DNA of 64,000 nt from Candidatus Aquidulcis sp. (lineage in GTDB: Bacteria > Chloroflexota > Anaerolineae > Anaerolineales > UBA4823): NCBI GenBank assembly GCA_020723385.1, contig DYIZ01000006.1:16958-80957 (forward strand), written 5' to 3'. Positions 35,579-43,858 of the stretch are shown one piece after another. The translations under genes and the position numbers were made by a program. How positions within the stretch are numbered: position 1 is the stretch's first letter; each line of letters begins with the position of its first letter. The notes beneath the pieces are model-generated. The model was not told the origin of the DNA and did not search any database. It saw only the letters and a list, made by a program, of their open reading frames with translations.

Positions 35579-36922
35579 ATGAAAGCCGAGCAAGCCTGGC
35601 AGGCCGCATTGGGCCAGCTCCAGATGGAAATGCCGAAAGCCACCTTTGATACCTGGGTGCGTGACGCCGAATTGGTCACTTATGAAGATGGGGCCTTTGT
35701 CATTGGAGTCCCCAACGCTTATGCCCGCGATTGGCTGGATGGTCGTTTATCCAGTACCGTTACACGTTTACTCACCGGAATAATGAATCGCACGGTCCAG
35801 GTGCGTTTCATTGTCTATCAGAATGGCGGCGAGCCAGTTGAAAGTCAGGAAGAGCCAGAATATACCCAAAACGTTCAACCAGGCGTCGCCAGTGCAAATT
35901 TGAACAGCCGTTATACCTTCGACACGTTTGTGGTCGGCGCAAGCAACCGCCTGGCTCATGCGGCTTCGATGGCTGTCGCCGAACGCCCCGCGCAAACTTA
36001 CAACCCACTGTTCCTCTATGGCGGCGTCGGGTTAGGCAAAACTCACCTGCTACACGCCATCGGTAACAGTTGTGAGCATCGCGGCCTGTCGGTTTTATAC
36101 GTTTCTTCAGAAGAGTTTACCAACGATCTTATCAATGCCATCCGAAATCACACCACCCAGGCTTTTCGAGAGAAATACCGCCGGATTGATGTGCTGCTGA
36201 TTGATGATATTCAGTTCATTGCCGGGAAAGAATCCACTCAGGAGGAGTTTTTCCACACTTTCAATACCCTTCACGGGCAGGACAAGCAGATTGTCATCTC
36301 GTCAGACCGCCCGCCGAAGGCGCTGGTTACCCTCGAAGAGCGTCTGCGCTCCCGGTTCGAATGGGGGTTGACTGCCGATATCCAGCCGCCTGATTTCGAA
36401 ACCCGTGTCGCAATATTGCGCTCGAAAGCCGAGCGCGCCGGGTACAAATTGCCTCCTGAAATGATGGAAATCATCGCCCGCCGGGTGCAATCCAATATTC
36501 GAGAGCTGGAAGGGGGATTGACGCGTATCGTTGCATTCGCGGAGTTGAGCAGCCTGCCCTATACCCCTCAATTGGTTGATGTGGCCCTGGCAGACCTGCT
36601 GCCCCGCAACCGGCGCGAAGTTCATTTTGACGATATCGTTCGCTCAGTGGCCGAAACCTTTGGCGTGACGGTGGATCGCATTCTGGGCCGTGACCGCAGT
36701 CAGGAGGTGGCACTGCCTCGCCAGGTCGCCATGTATTTGATGCGTGAAGAAGCCAATTACTCGTTGCCCCAAATTGGCGAGGCCCTGGGCGGGCGCGATC
36801 ACACCACGGTGATGTATGGCTGCGATAAAGTGGCCGATTTGCTCGAACGGGATGACCGCTTGCGCCGCCAGGTGATCAAAGCTCGTGAGCAAATCTACGG
36901 GCACGCCAGTTACGCCCCCTGA
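35579..36922 (+). CDS. dnaA: chromosomal replication initiator DnaA
   Basis: DnaA, 447 residues: binds origin DnaA boxes and opens the duplex. The N-terminal domain (WQAALGQLQMEMPKATFDTW), AAA+ core with Walker A YGGVGLGKTHLL and Walker B LLIDDIQFI, and the C-terminal DNA-binding signature GGRDHTTVMYG are all intact. ATG 35579 is chosen because AGGAGG lies nine bases upstream; an ATG at 35570 abuts that site. dnaN, recF and gyrB do not follow; dnaA stands alone before a terminator and convergent AI-2E genes. Confidence 0.97.
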   Translation: MKAEQAWQAALGQLQMEMPKATFDTWVRDAELVTYEDGAFVIGVPNAYARDWLDGRLSSTVTRLLTGIMNRTVQVRFIVYQNGGEPVESQEEPEYTQNVQPGVASANLNSRYTFDTFVVGASNRLAHAASMAVAERPAQTYNPLFLYGGVGLGKTHLLHAIGNSCEHRGLSVLYVSSEEFTNDLINAIRNHTTQAFREKYRRIDVLLIDDIQFIAGKESTQEEFFHTFNTLHGQDKQIVISSDRPPKALVTLEERLRSRFEWGLTADIQPPDFETRVAILRSKAERAGYKLPPEMMEIIARRVQSNIRELEGGLTRIVAFAELSSLPYTPQLVDVALADLLPRNRREVHFDDIVRSVAETFGVTVDRILGRDRSQEVALPRQVAMYLMREEANYSLPQIGEALGGRDHTTVMYGCDKVADLLERDDRLRRQVIKAREQIYGHASYAP

Positions 36923-36948
36923 TCTGAAATTCTCTCACCTATCCCCTT

Positions 36949-36990
36949 CACGCCCTCTGCTGTGCTTGCCTTCCCACAGCAGGGGGCGTG
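36949..36990. terminator. terminator between dnaA and the AI-2E permease gene
   Basis: Arms CACGCCCTCTGCTGTG and CACAGCAGGGGGCGTG (one mismatch) with a 10-nt loop and TTTT after it. It lies between two convergent genes, so it may serve both. Confidence 0.75.
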
Positions 36991-37001
36991 GCTTTTAGTT
37001 A

Positions 37002-38219
37002 TCAGCGGCGGCGTAACCGCCACCAGGCCTGTACCCGCCGCCATAGCTTCCCAAGGAGCGGAAATTCAACCGGGCGGGGGGCGACCCCACGTGGCTCAGG
37101 CCACGGTTCCTGGTCGAACATTTTGCGCAGCACGTATCGTCCCACCAGGGAAAGCGTCGCCAGCACAGGGGCCGCCAGCACCACCCCCACGATCCCGATC
37201 AGGCTCGCTGCAATGATAGCAGCCACCAAGACTGCCGCCGGGTGTACTCCCAATGATTGACCCATCACGCGCGGCGAAATCAGGTTATCGAAGATCTGAT
37301 CAATGACCAGGGCCGCCACCACTACAATCAGCGTAAACAGCCAGGGCCGGAAGTTGAAGTTATTGCTGCCCTGGAAGAAAGTCACCAGGCCCATGACCGT
37401 CCACGTCACTGCCGGGCCGACGTAAGGCACGAAGCGCGCCGCGCCAGCCAGGAGAGCAATCGCGATGGCGTAGCGCACACCTAGAATTGAAAATAGCGCT
37501 GTATAAATGACAACCACCAGGCCGACGATGATAAGCTGGCCGCGCAGGAAAGAGTTCCAGATGCGCCCAATTTCGGCAGCCATACGGCGCAAATCGGCAT
37601 CGTACCCAGGAATCTGGACGAAATCACGCAAATCCGGAATTCGGCCAATATCGGCCAGGACGAAATATGACACAATCAGCACGAACAGTCCCCACCCGGC
37701 GGTGGCTGCCGCGCTGGTTGCCAGGGTACCCACAATCGAGCCGAGCCGCCCAATCAAGGGCTGGATGGCGCCAATGAGCTGATTGCTCAATGTTGCCAGA
37801 TCCATGTATTGGCTCAAATCAATTTGGAATGGGCCAATGACAAAAACCTGCGAGGACAATTGCTCGATGAGTTTTGGCAAGTCAGTGATGAACGTGTCAA
37901 CAACCCGAATCAGGCTTTGAATCTGCTGGACAACCGCGACCCCAGTGGCTGTGCTGGAACCGATCAAGAGCAGCAGCAGTACCAGGAAGATGACGTTTAC
38001 CGAAGCGCGCCAGCTCAACCGGGTGAGCGTGCTCAACCGGGCGGCCATGGGGTGGAACAAATAGGTCAGGATGAAAGCCAGCAGCAGCGGGCCAATGAGC
38101 ACGCGGAAGCTGTATGCTAAGGCGGCAATAATCCCCGCCAGGGTCAACCCAACGATCAGTTTTGTGGTCGAATTCCACTTGGGTGATTTTGCGATAGAAG
38201 GGGTTTCACTACTTGACAT
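37002..38219 (-). CDS. AI-2E family permease, paralogue 1
   Basis: A 405-residue membrane protein of the AI-2E (PerM/YdiK-like) family with about eight hydrophobic segments and the family's LxGxxLxVHPAxVLxAxxxxxxLxGxxGxxLAxPxxA block near the end (here MGQSLGVHPAAVLVAAI). Members export small solutes or autoinducers or act as Na+/H+ exchangers; the substrate here is unknown. Its start overlaps the end of the upstream paralogue by 11 bp, so the two are coupled. Confidence 0.88.
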   Translation of the reverse strand: MSSSETPSIAKSPKWNSTTKLIVGLTLAGIIAALAYSFRVLIGPLLLAFILTYLFHPMAARLSTLTRLSWRASVNVIFLVLLLLLIGSSTATGVAVVQQIQSLIRVVDTFITDLPKLIEQLSSQVFVIGPFQIDLSQYMDLATLSNQLIGAIQPLIGRLGSIVGTLATSAAATAGWGLFVLIVSYFVLADIGRIPDLRDFVQIPGYDADLRRMAAEIGRIWNSFLRGQLIIVGLVVVIYTALFSILGVRYAIAIALLAGAARFVPYVGPAVTWTVMGLVTFFQGSNNFNFRPWLFTLIVVVAALVIDQIFDNLISPRVMGQSLGVHPAAVLVAAIIAASLIGIVGVVLAAPVLATLSLVGRYVLRKMFDQEPWPEPRGVAPRPVEFPLLGKLWRRVQAWWRLRRR

Positions 38220-39366
38220 TGGCTATTTGCTCCTTCTTCGAACGTTTCCACCATTGCGGGTTGGGCGGCGGCAAGGGAGTAGCCAGACTTCCGGCGAAGG
38301 GATCGAGATCGAAAAGGTAAGCGTACACATACCGCCCAATCACACGCGCCGATGCGATGGTTGGCGCTGCCAGGGGGATGCCTAAAACACCCGCCAGCAC
38401 CGCGCCCGATACGATGCCCAGGATTACCACCAGCGGCGGCAAATGGACCCGCCGCCCGATGATACGCGGAATCAAGTAGTTCAGATCGAACTGCTGGAAG
38501 AAGATGTGCAGACCGATCACAATGATCGTGAAAGCCCAATTGGGCAGCGGAATCCAGGTCGAGCCGAGTGACAGCGAGAGCAGTGTGGCGATAGCCAGCC
38601 AGATTCCGTGCCCGATGCTGGGCAGAAACTCCAACAGACCCGCCAGAACGCCCATCGCCAGGGCAAATGGCAATCCCAGGATGAAACCGATGACCGTGAA
38701 AATGGTGGTGACAGCCAGGCTCAAGACGATCTGGCCGCGGAAGAACGCTGCCCAAATCTGGTTGATCTCCTCCCGCAGGCGGCTGAAATCCTCCCGGTAT
38801 GCCGGCGGCGGCAGCTTTTCGAACCATCCCCACAGTGTGGCGCTGTCTTTGACCAAATAAAAAGAAATCACGACGATGAAAATCACCCACACCACCGAAG
38901 AGATGATCCCTACCGCCAGGTCGAGCGTGCGCCCAAAGATGGGTTCCAACAATTGCTGAAACGACCCGGTAATCTGTTCGAGCAGCGCGGAAATATCAAT
39001 CACCTGACCGGCGATGATATATTGCTGGCCCAGGAAATTTTTGGCCTGTTGGATAACCAGTTGGATGTCAACGTTTAGGTCGGTGAGCTGGTCTGCCAGG
39101 GTGGGGATGATGACCAGCGGCAGTGCTGCCGCGACAGCCAGCAGGATCAGATAGCTCAAGAAAATTGCCAGAACCCGGTGGAGATGCAGCCGCTCCTGCA
39201 AAAAATTGACCACAGGTGAAAGAATGTAAGCCAGGATCACCGCAATGATAAAGGGCGGAATCACCACGCTGAATCGGAAGAGCAGGTAAACGAAAAGTGC
39301 CAGCAACAAAATGCTGACGAGAAGTTTGATTTGCACAGGCCACCGGGGGCGAAAGATCGGTTCCAT
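38209..39366 (-). CDS. AI-2E family permease, paralogue 2
   Basis: A 385-residue relative of the downstream gene, with the same helix pattern and the block IIGRRVHLPPLVVILGIV. The pair probably arose by duplication and may work as a heteromeric transporter. ATG 39366 has no ribosome binding site but is preceded by a full promoter (TTGCCA, 17 bp, TAGAAT) with only six bases to the ATG, so the transcript appears leaderless. Confidence 0.88.
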   Translation of the reverse strand: MEPIFRPRWPVQIKLLVSILLLALFVYLLFRFSVVIPPFIIAVILAYILSPVVNFLQERLHLHRVLAIFLSYLILLAVAAALPLVIIPTLADQLTDLNVDIQLVIQQAKNFLGQQYIIAGQVIDISALLEQITGSFQQLLEPIFGRTLDLAVGIISSVVWVIFIVVISFYLVKDSATLWGWFEKLPPPAYREDFSRLREEINQIWAAFFRGQIVLSLAVTTIFTVIGFILGLPFALAMGVLAGLLEFLPSIGHGIWLAIATLLSLSLGSTWIPLPNWAFTIIVIGLHIFFQQFDLNYLIPRIIGRRVHLPPLVVILGIVSGAVLAGVLGIPLAAPTIASARVIGRYVYAYLFDLDPFAGSLATPLPPPNPQWWKRSKKEQIANVK

Positions 39367-39372
39367 ATCCCC

Positions 39373-39401
39373 ATTCTAGCCAGTTTGGTTAGAAATGGCA
39401 A
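39373..39401 (-). promoter_or_regulatory. complete promoter six bases before the AI-2E start
   Basis: Minus strand: TTGCCA (39401-39396), 17-bp spacer, TAGAAT (39378-39373), then six bases to ATG 39366. This is the best-formed of the leaderless promoter candidates. Confidence 0.65.
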
Positions 39402-39455
39402 CTGGCTTTAATGACTCGCTGTGATTTTTCGAGGCAAGCTCGATTTTGGAATACG

Positions 39456-39502
39456 CGCCCGGAACGGATGAGGCAATGTAATTACCCCACCCGTTCCGGG
39501 CG
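39456..39502. terminator. G/C-rich hairpin between small membrane protein and AI-2E genes
   Basis: Perfect 12-bp arms CGCCCGGAACGG and CCGTTCCGGGCG around a 23-nt loop, downstream of the small membrane protein gene on its strand. Confidence 0.6.
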
Positions 39503-39522
39503 TCCCTATCGTGTATTTGGAT

Positions 39523-39717
39523 TTACCGAAGGAAAAACGAGAGCACAATCAGAATCGTGATGAACGAGCCAGCCAAGATGCCGATGCGGCGCAAATCTTT
39601 CACTACTGGGCCGTAATCCGGGTTGAAATCCGAAGGTTTGCTAAGCTCGCTACTTGCGGATGTGGAAGGGTCAATGCCAGTTTCTTTTCGTATTTGACGC
39701 TTGTTTTTAATTGCCAT
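39523..39717 (-). CDS. small C-tail-anchored membrane protein
   Basis: A 64-residue protein with a basic start (MAIKNKRQIRKE), a polar middle and a single C-terminal membrane helix (RIGILAGSFITILIVLSFFLR). The topology predicts a cytoplasmic N-terminus. From memory, short proteins ending in such a helix after DLxRIGILAGS are common in this group of bacteria; no function is known. ATG 39717 has GGAGA upstream. It lies downstream of the sortase gene on the same strand. Confidence 0.55.
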   Translation of the reverse strand: MAIKNKRQIRKETGIDPSTSASSELSKPSDFNPDYGPVVKDLRRIGILAGSFITILIVLSFFLR

Positions 39718-39800
39718 GAAACTATCTCCGAGATGAGGATTGCACAATTTTACCGCAGAAAATTAAAGACAGGCTTCGAATTTATCGCTTGTGCCTCCCC

Positions 39801-40715
39801 TTACCTATCTGCAGCTTGTAACACCGCCCGCACAATGATGCGTTTATTGTCCACCATATACGGATAACAAGAGATCAAGGTCACAATGGCTTCGTCGGTA
39901 GGGGCCATAACCTCCACCTTATTCGGCGGGACGATCTCACTGCCGGTCACAACGTACGTGTAGGATCGCTGACTGGTGTATAAAATGACTTCATCGCCTG
40001 CTTCGAGTTGGTCAAGATCGCGGAATATTTGTCCAAAAACGTCATTGTGCGCGGTGAGCACCACATTATTCTTATCCCCCGGGTTAGCCGAGCCAATGTG
40101 CTGCGCCACGCCTTTCTTCAACTGTTCCCAATCATCTCCCTGGACGATCGGCGCATCCACCCCAATCGCCGGGATACGGATGCGAATGGCTTGCGCCGGC
40201 CCTGGCGTTGGGACAACCACTTCGAGCATGGACTGCATCAACGGCCGGAGATGCTCGGGGATTTCAGCCTCATTGGGCTTCGCGCCTCCCGGAGAATCGG
40301 GCGGCGTGTGCCCCGAGGGGAGCACCACAGCGATGATGAGCGGTGTGGGGGTCAATGTGGGCTGCTCCAACCCCTTGGCAAATTCCTGGTTGGAGCCAAT
40401 CCAGATCGAAACCCAGGCCAGGATGATAAATCCCAATCCCGCCACGCCTAAAATTTCCACCATCAACAATAGGGTCTCGAAGAACCGCCTGGGCCGCCCC
40501 AAAGCCCGGCTCTGAGGAACCATCTCATCTTCCAAAAGCGATTCCACCCCCGGGCTGTCGAGCGACGGCGCAGCCATGTCAGAAGCCAGCGTCACCACCC
40601 GCCCGGTGCGCCGGAACGTCTCCAGGTGTTCCTGGCGAGATTTGCGGCGCTTCTCCACCAGCAGGCGGCGCAGCTCGTCAATAGATAAATCCTGGGGGGT
40701 AGATTTCCGTGGCAT
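39801..40715 (-). CDS. class D/E-like sortase
   Basis: A 304-residue membrane-anchored transpeptidase or pseudo-sortase. A long basic cytoplasmic N-terminus (~1-75) is followed by a membrane helix (81-104), a linker and the sortase barrel (~175-300). The catalytic triad fits H223 (LTAHNDVF), C283 (TLISCYPY) and R292 (NKRIIVR). The usual TLxTC is TLISC here. The gene has TATAAT seven bases before ATG 40715, another leaderless candidate. No LPXTG-bearing substrate is seen in the window, so the target is unknown. Confidence 0.83.
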   Translation of the reverse strand: MPRKSTPQDLSIDELRRLLVEKRRKSRQEHLETFRRTGRVVTLASDMAAPSLDSPGVESLLEDEMVPQSRALGRPRRFFETLLLMVEILGVAGLGFIILAWVSIWIGSNQEFAKGLEQPTLTPTPLIIAVVLPSGHTPPDSPGGAKPNEAEIPEHLRPLMQSMLEVVVPTPGPAQAIRIRIPAIGVDAPIVQGDDWEQLKKGVAQHIGSANPGDKNNVVLTAHNDVFGQIFRDLDQLEAGDEVILYTSQRSYTYVVTGSEIVPPNKVEVMAPTDEAIVTLISCYPYMVDNKRIIVRAVLQAADR

Positions 40716-40722
40716 GTCAGCG

Positions 40723-40728
40723 ATTATA
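40723..40728 (-). promoter_or_regulatory. -10 box seven bases before the sortase start
   Basis: Minus-strand TATAAT with seven bases to ATG 40715; no clear -35 or ribosome binding site. Confidence 0.5.
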
Positions 40729-40785
40729 CCTTGATCTCACGACCCTAACCCAAACAAGCTGGAATTAAGAAAAATCAAGGGTTTT

Positions 40786-42072
40786 TCATGAGGCGGGCGA
40801 CTCAGAGAACTGCTCCTCGATAGATTTCCCCCGCCCGCCCAGGGCGAACAACCCAAATCCGGCCAGCCGCAACACCGCGCTCACCAGCAGCGCGCCGCCC
40901 GGCTCAATCTGATCAGCTAATAAAGTTCCAATCATTGGCGCGGCAATCGTCGAGAGATATTGCAAGCTTTGCGCCAGCGACACAAACGTGGCGCTGTATT
41001 CGATGGGGACCGTTTTCATCAGCTCGTCGAAGAAAACCAGGTCCAACCCCGCCTGGAAGATGCCGGCAATACCCGCAAATAATGCGATAAGCCACACCCG
41101 ATGGGTTAGCGCCACCAGCGCCGGGTAGAAAGCCATCGCCAGCGTCGTACACAGCAGCACAAACCGCCCGCCTCGCCGCCGTGATACCCGCGGCCACAAG
41201 AAATACCCGATGAGCAAGATGAACGTCTGCGAAGTGGTGATGAAACCGATCCATGCATCGGAGGCGTTCACCTCCCGCACGAAATAGATCGGGAACAACG
41301 GAGCAGCCAGCGCTACCCCCGACAGGTAAACGAACCGTTTCGCCGCGAACGCGGTGAACGCTGGCTGGCCGCGGATCAACAGAACGTAATTTTTGACCCC
41401 CTGGGTGAGCATCCGGCCCAAGGGGCGCGGTGAGCGCGGCGGCTGGGGCACATCCGGCAAATTGATGCGGCTGGAAAAATAATAGCTGATCAGCCCGCCC
41501 AGCGACAACCCCAGGAACACCAACTGGTAATTGAGCGGGAAACCGAGCAGGTTGAGCACCTGCCCCACGATGAGCGTCGTGACCGCGGTGGTCAGCCCCA
41601 ACGCAGACCAGCGGCGGCTCATCAGCGCGTAGCGCCCATCCGGCCCGGCCACTGCATTCATCACCACCGAGAAAGCCACCGCCGTCATGGTTTGCGGCAG
41701 TGTGGCCGCCGCCCAGATCGCCAGCACAGCCAGCACACGATGCTGCGCAGGAACGATCAATGTCACGACCCCGGTCAGCGCATACGACGACACCACCATC
41801 AGCCGCGCCAGGCTGAACCACGGCACCACATTGCGCCGCGTTTGCAGGAAGCGTCCCACCACCAGCGCCAGGATCAGCCCGGTGACGCCCGGCATGGAAG
41901 ACAACAGCCCCACCTGAACGTTTGTCGCCCCCAGGCGGGTGAGGAAGACCGGCAGGAAAGTCGCCGCCGCGCTGGCCAGGCCAATGCCCACCGCATCAAT
42001 CTGCACGTTGCGGAAGTTGCGTTTCTTGACGGCGAGGGCCTCGTTGGATGATGTAAGGATTTTGTCGCTCAT
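40786..42072 (-). CDS. major facilitator superfamily transporter
   Basis: A 428-residue membrane protein with about twelve helices. After helix 1 there is TRLGATNVQVGLLSSMPGVTGLI, and helices 2-3 are linked by a basic loop (GRFLQTRRN), as usual in MFS carriers. The substrate is unknown. ATG 42072 removes an upstream extension encoded by a repeat array. The gene is 41 bp downstream of the glycosyltransferase gene, so it may be part of that cluster, perhaps exporting a glycan-related compound. Confidence 0.8.
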   Translation of the reverse strand: MSDKILTSSNEALAVKKRNFRNVQIDAVGIGLASAAATFLPVFLTRLGATNVQVGLLSSMPGVTGLILALVVGRFLQTRRNVVPWFSLARLMVVSSYALTGVVTLIVPAQHRVLAVLAIWAAATLPQTMTAVAFSVVMNAVAGPDGRYALMSRRWSALGLTTAVTTLIVGQVLNLLGFPLNYQLVFLGLSLGGLISYYFSSRINLPDVPQPPRSPRPLGRMLTQGVKNYVLLIRGQPAFTAFAAKRFVYLSGVALAAPLFPIYFVREVNASDAWIGFITTSQTFILLIGYFLWPRVSRRRGGRFVLLCTTLAMAFYPALVALTHRVWLIALFAGIAGIFQAGLDLVFFDELMKTVPIEYSATFVSLAQSLQYLSTIAAPMIGTLLADQIEPGGALLVSAVLRLAGFGLFALGGRGKSIEEQFSESPAS

Positions 42073-42078
42073 AGGATA

Positions 42079-42172
42079 ATTGACCGTTGACTGTAGACCG
42101 ACGACCGTCCATTCACGGGCTACCGTCATCGGTCTTCGGTCTACGATCTACCGTCATCGGTCTTCCCTGCAA
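42079..42172. repeat. GACCGNN heptad array across the glycosyltransferase stop
   Basis: Degenerate GACCGTT, GACTGTA, GACCGAC, GACCGTC and GGTCTTC, GGTCTAC, ACCGTCATC units in both orientations. It spans the end of the glycosyltransferase gene, which it supplies with the tail RPMTVDRRPKTDDGSP, and fills the gap to the MFS gene. Confidence 0.75.
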
Positions 42173-43390
42173 GATGATATCTGCCAGCACTGTCTCCAAC
42201 TGATCGGCCAACACAGCCCGGTCGAAGTGTTCTTCCACGTAGCGGCGGCCTCTCTGGCCCAGGGCACGCCCCCGGTCCGGCCGATCCCGCACGGCCCGGA
42301 TGGCTTCCGCCAGGGCCGCCGCATCGCCCGGCGGGACGAAGACTCCCGCATCGGCATCTTCGATCACCCGCCGGATCACGCCATCAATCGCCAGAATCAC
42401 GGGTCGCCCGGCAGCCATGTAATCGAAAACTTTGTTCGGGTAAACCGTGGCATAGAGCGGGATGGGCTTGAGGATGGCAATGCAGGCGTCGGCGGCGGCC
42501 AGCGCGGCAGACATTTCGTCTTTGGGGACGGATGGCAGAAAATGCACATTGACCAGACCCATCTCGGCGGCGCGAGCGATCAACGCTGGCTTGTCTTTTC
42601 CATCGCCGAGCAGCACGCAAGCCACATCCGGCAGGTCGCACAGGCGGCCGGCGGCGTCGAGCACCACCCCCAGGTCGTTGGACATCCCGTGCGCCCCGGC
42701 GTACAGGGCGACGAACTTGCCCTCCAGCGCGTGGGCGCGGCGGAAATCGGCTCCATCCGAGGCAGGATCGAACATGCGCGGGTCGGCGCCATTGGGGATT
42801 AGCTCGATCCGGCGCGCCCCGCGCTCCGTGATGTGGGCGATGAATCCGGGGGAGTTGACCATCATCCGGTCGGCGTGACGGTAGAGAAAGCGCTCCAGCC
42901 ACTCCGAGAGGCGAATCAACAGCCGGTTGCGGAGCACCCCCACCTCGATGGCGAACGCCGGCCACAAGTCGCGCACCTCGAACAGAAAGGGAACGCCTTT
43001 CAAGCGGGCCAGCGCCCAGGCTGTGACTCCCTGGAAGATCGGCGGCGACGTGCCCCACACGAGATCCACATTTTTGACGCCCAACCCCATCCAGAATGAC
43101 GAAGCCATGAACGAGAGAAAGGAAAAAACGCGGTGGACGAAGGATTTGTGCAGGGCGCGGTAAGTGTAGGCGCGCAGGATAGCAACGCTCCCCTCCCCCC
43201 TATCCCCTATCCCCTCCTCGGAAGGGATAGGGGATAGGGGGGAGGCATTACCCGTCAAATAGCTCACCGGGCTGGCGATGACGGTGACGTGGTGGCCTTT
43301 CTCGGCCAGGTAGCGCGCCAGCTCGTGATGGCGGGTGCCGCCGGGTTCGTCGAGTGCGGCAAAGGCCTGATGAATGAGGAGAATGTGCAT
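42113..43390 (-). CDS. GT4-like glycosyltransferase
   Basis: A 425-residue GT-B glycosyltransferase of the WbuB type. The N-terminal Rossmann half starts MHILLIHQAF and has a GGTRHHELARYL block. The C-terminal half has LIPNGAD, LYAGAHG and the EX7E-like region YPNKVFDYMAAGRPVI. It probably adds a sugar to a lipid-linked glycan at the inner membrane face. The donor is unknown. A perfect 22-bp-arm hairpin (43192-43245) inserts SPLSPIPSEEGIGDRGEG after strand 3 of the N-terminal domain, and the last 16 residues come from a second repeat. Confidence 0.82.
   Translation of the reverse strand: MHILLIHQAFAALDEPGGTRHHELARYLAEKGHHVTVIASPVSYLTGNASPLSPIPSEEGIGDRGEGSVAILRAYTYRALHKSFVHRVFSFLSFMASSFWMGLGVKNVDLVWGTSPPIFQGVTAWALARLKGVPFLFEVRDLWPAFAIEVGVLRNRLLIRLSEWLERFLYRHADRMMVNSPGFIAHITERGARRIELIPNGADPRMFDPASDGADFRRAHALEGKFVALYAGAHGMSNDLGVVLDAAGRLCDLPDVACVLLGDGKDKPALIARAAEMGLVNVHFLPSVPKDEMSAALAAADACIAILKPIPLYATVYPNKVFDYMAAGRPVILAIDGVIRRVIEDADAGVFVPPGDAAALAEAIRAVRDRPDRGRALGQRGRRYVEEHFDRAVLADQLETVLADIILQGRPMTVDRRPKTDDGSP
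43192..43245. repeat. GGGGATA hairpin inside the glycosyltransferase gene
   Basis: Perfect 22-bp arms (43192-43213, 43224-43245) around a 10-nt loop, with 7-bp period (CCCCTAT units). It is 54 bp, exactly 18 codons, so the reading frame is kept. Confidence 0.92.
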
Positions 43391-43399
43391 AAATGGTGT

Positions 43400-43853
43400 C
43401 TATTGGTTTTCTGGCGATTCCGTCACTTGTAAAGGCTTGTCGGGCCAGCCGTTCCGGTGGGCGTGGACAACCAGTGCGGCCACAGGCGCGGGTAAAATAT
43501 TACAACTGGGTATGTCTGCAATTGGCATCCATACCGGCTGGTAATCGCCATCTTCCGGCGAGGGTTGTGTGTATTCCTCGCCCTGCCCGCTGCCAAATTC
43601 GCCGCCGGTCGCCCGGACGAGGAAATAATGCTGCAACTGGTCTTTGAACGATACAACGATCACGCGCTGCATCACCTCGACCGTCACGCCCAATTCTTCC
43701 TGCGCTTCGCGGGCTGCGGCGGCTTCCAGCGTCTCTCCAGGCTCGACGCCGCCGCCGGGAAAGGCAAAATAATGCCGCCCCAAACGGTGACGCTCGATCA
43801 AGGCGACCGAGTCGTTTTGGATGAGGATGACTGCGGAACGTGATTTGTTCATC
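43400..43853 (-). CDS. Nudix hydrolase
   Basis: A 150-residue Nudix-fold pyrophosphohydrolase. The Nudix box reads GGVEPGETLEAAAAREAQEELGV, fitting GX5EX7REUXEEXGU with all acidic metal ligands. The substrate (a nucleoside diphosphate linked to another group) is not predictable. ATG 43853 lies five bases after the heparinase-like stop; the glycosyltransferase starts 9 bp after this gene ends. Co-transcription suggests it may process a nucleotide sugar, but that is inference. Confidence 0.88.
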
Positions 43854-43858
43854 GGCAA

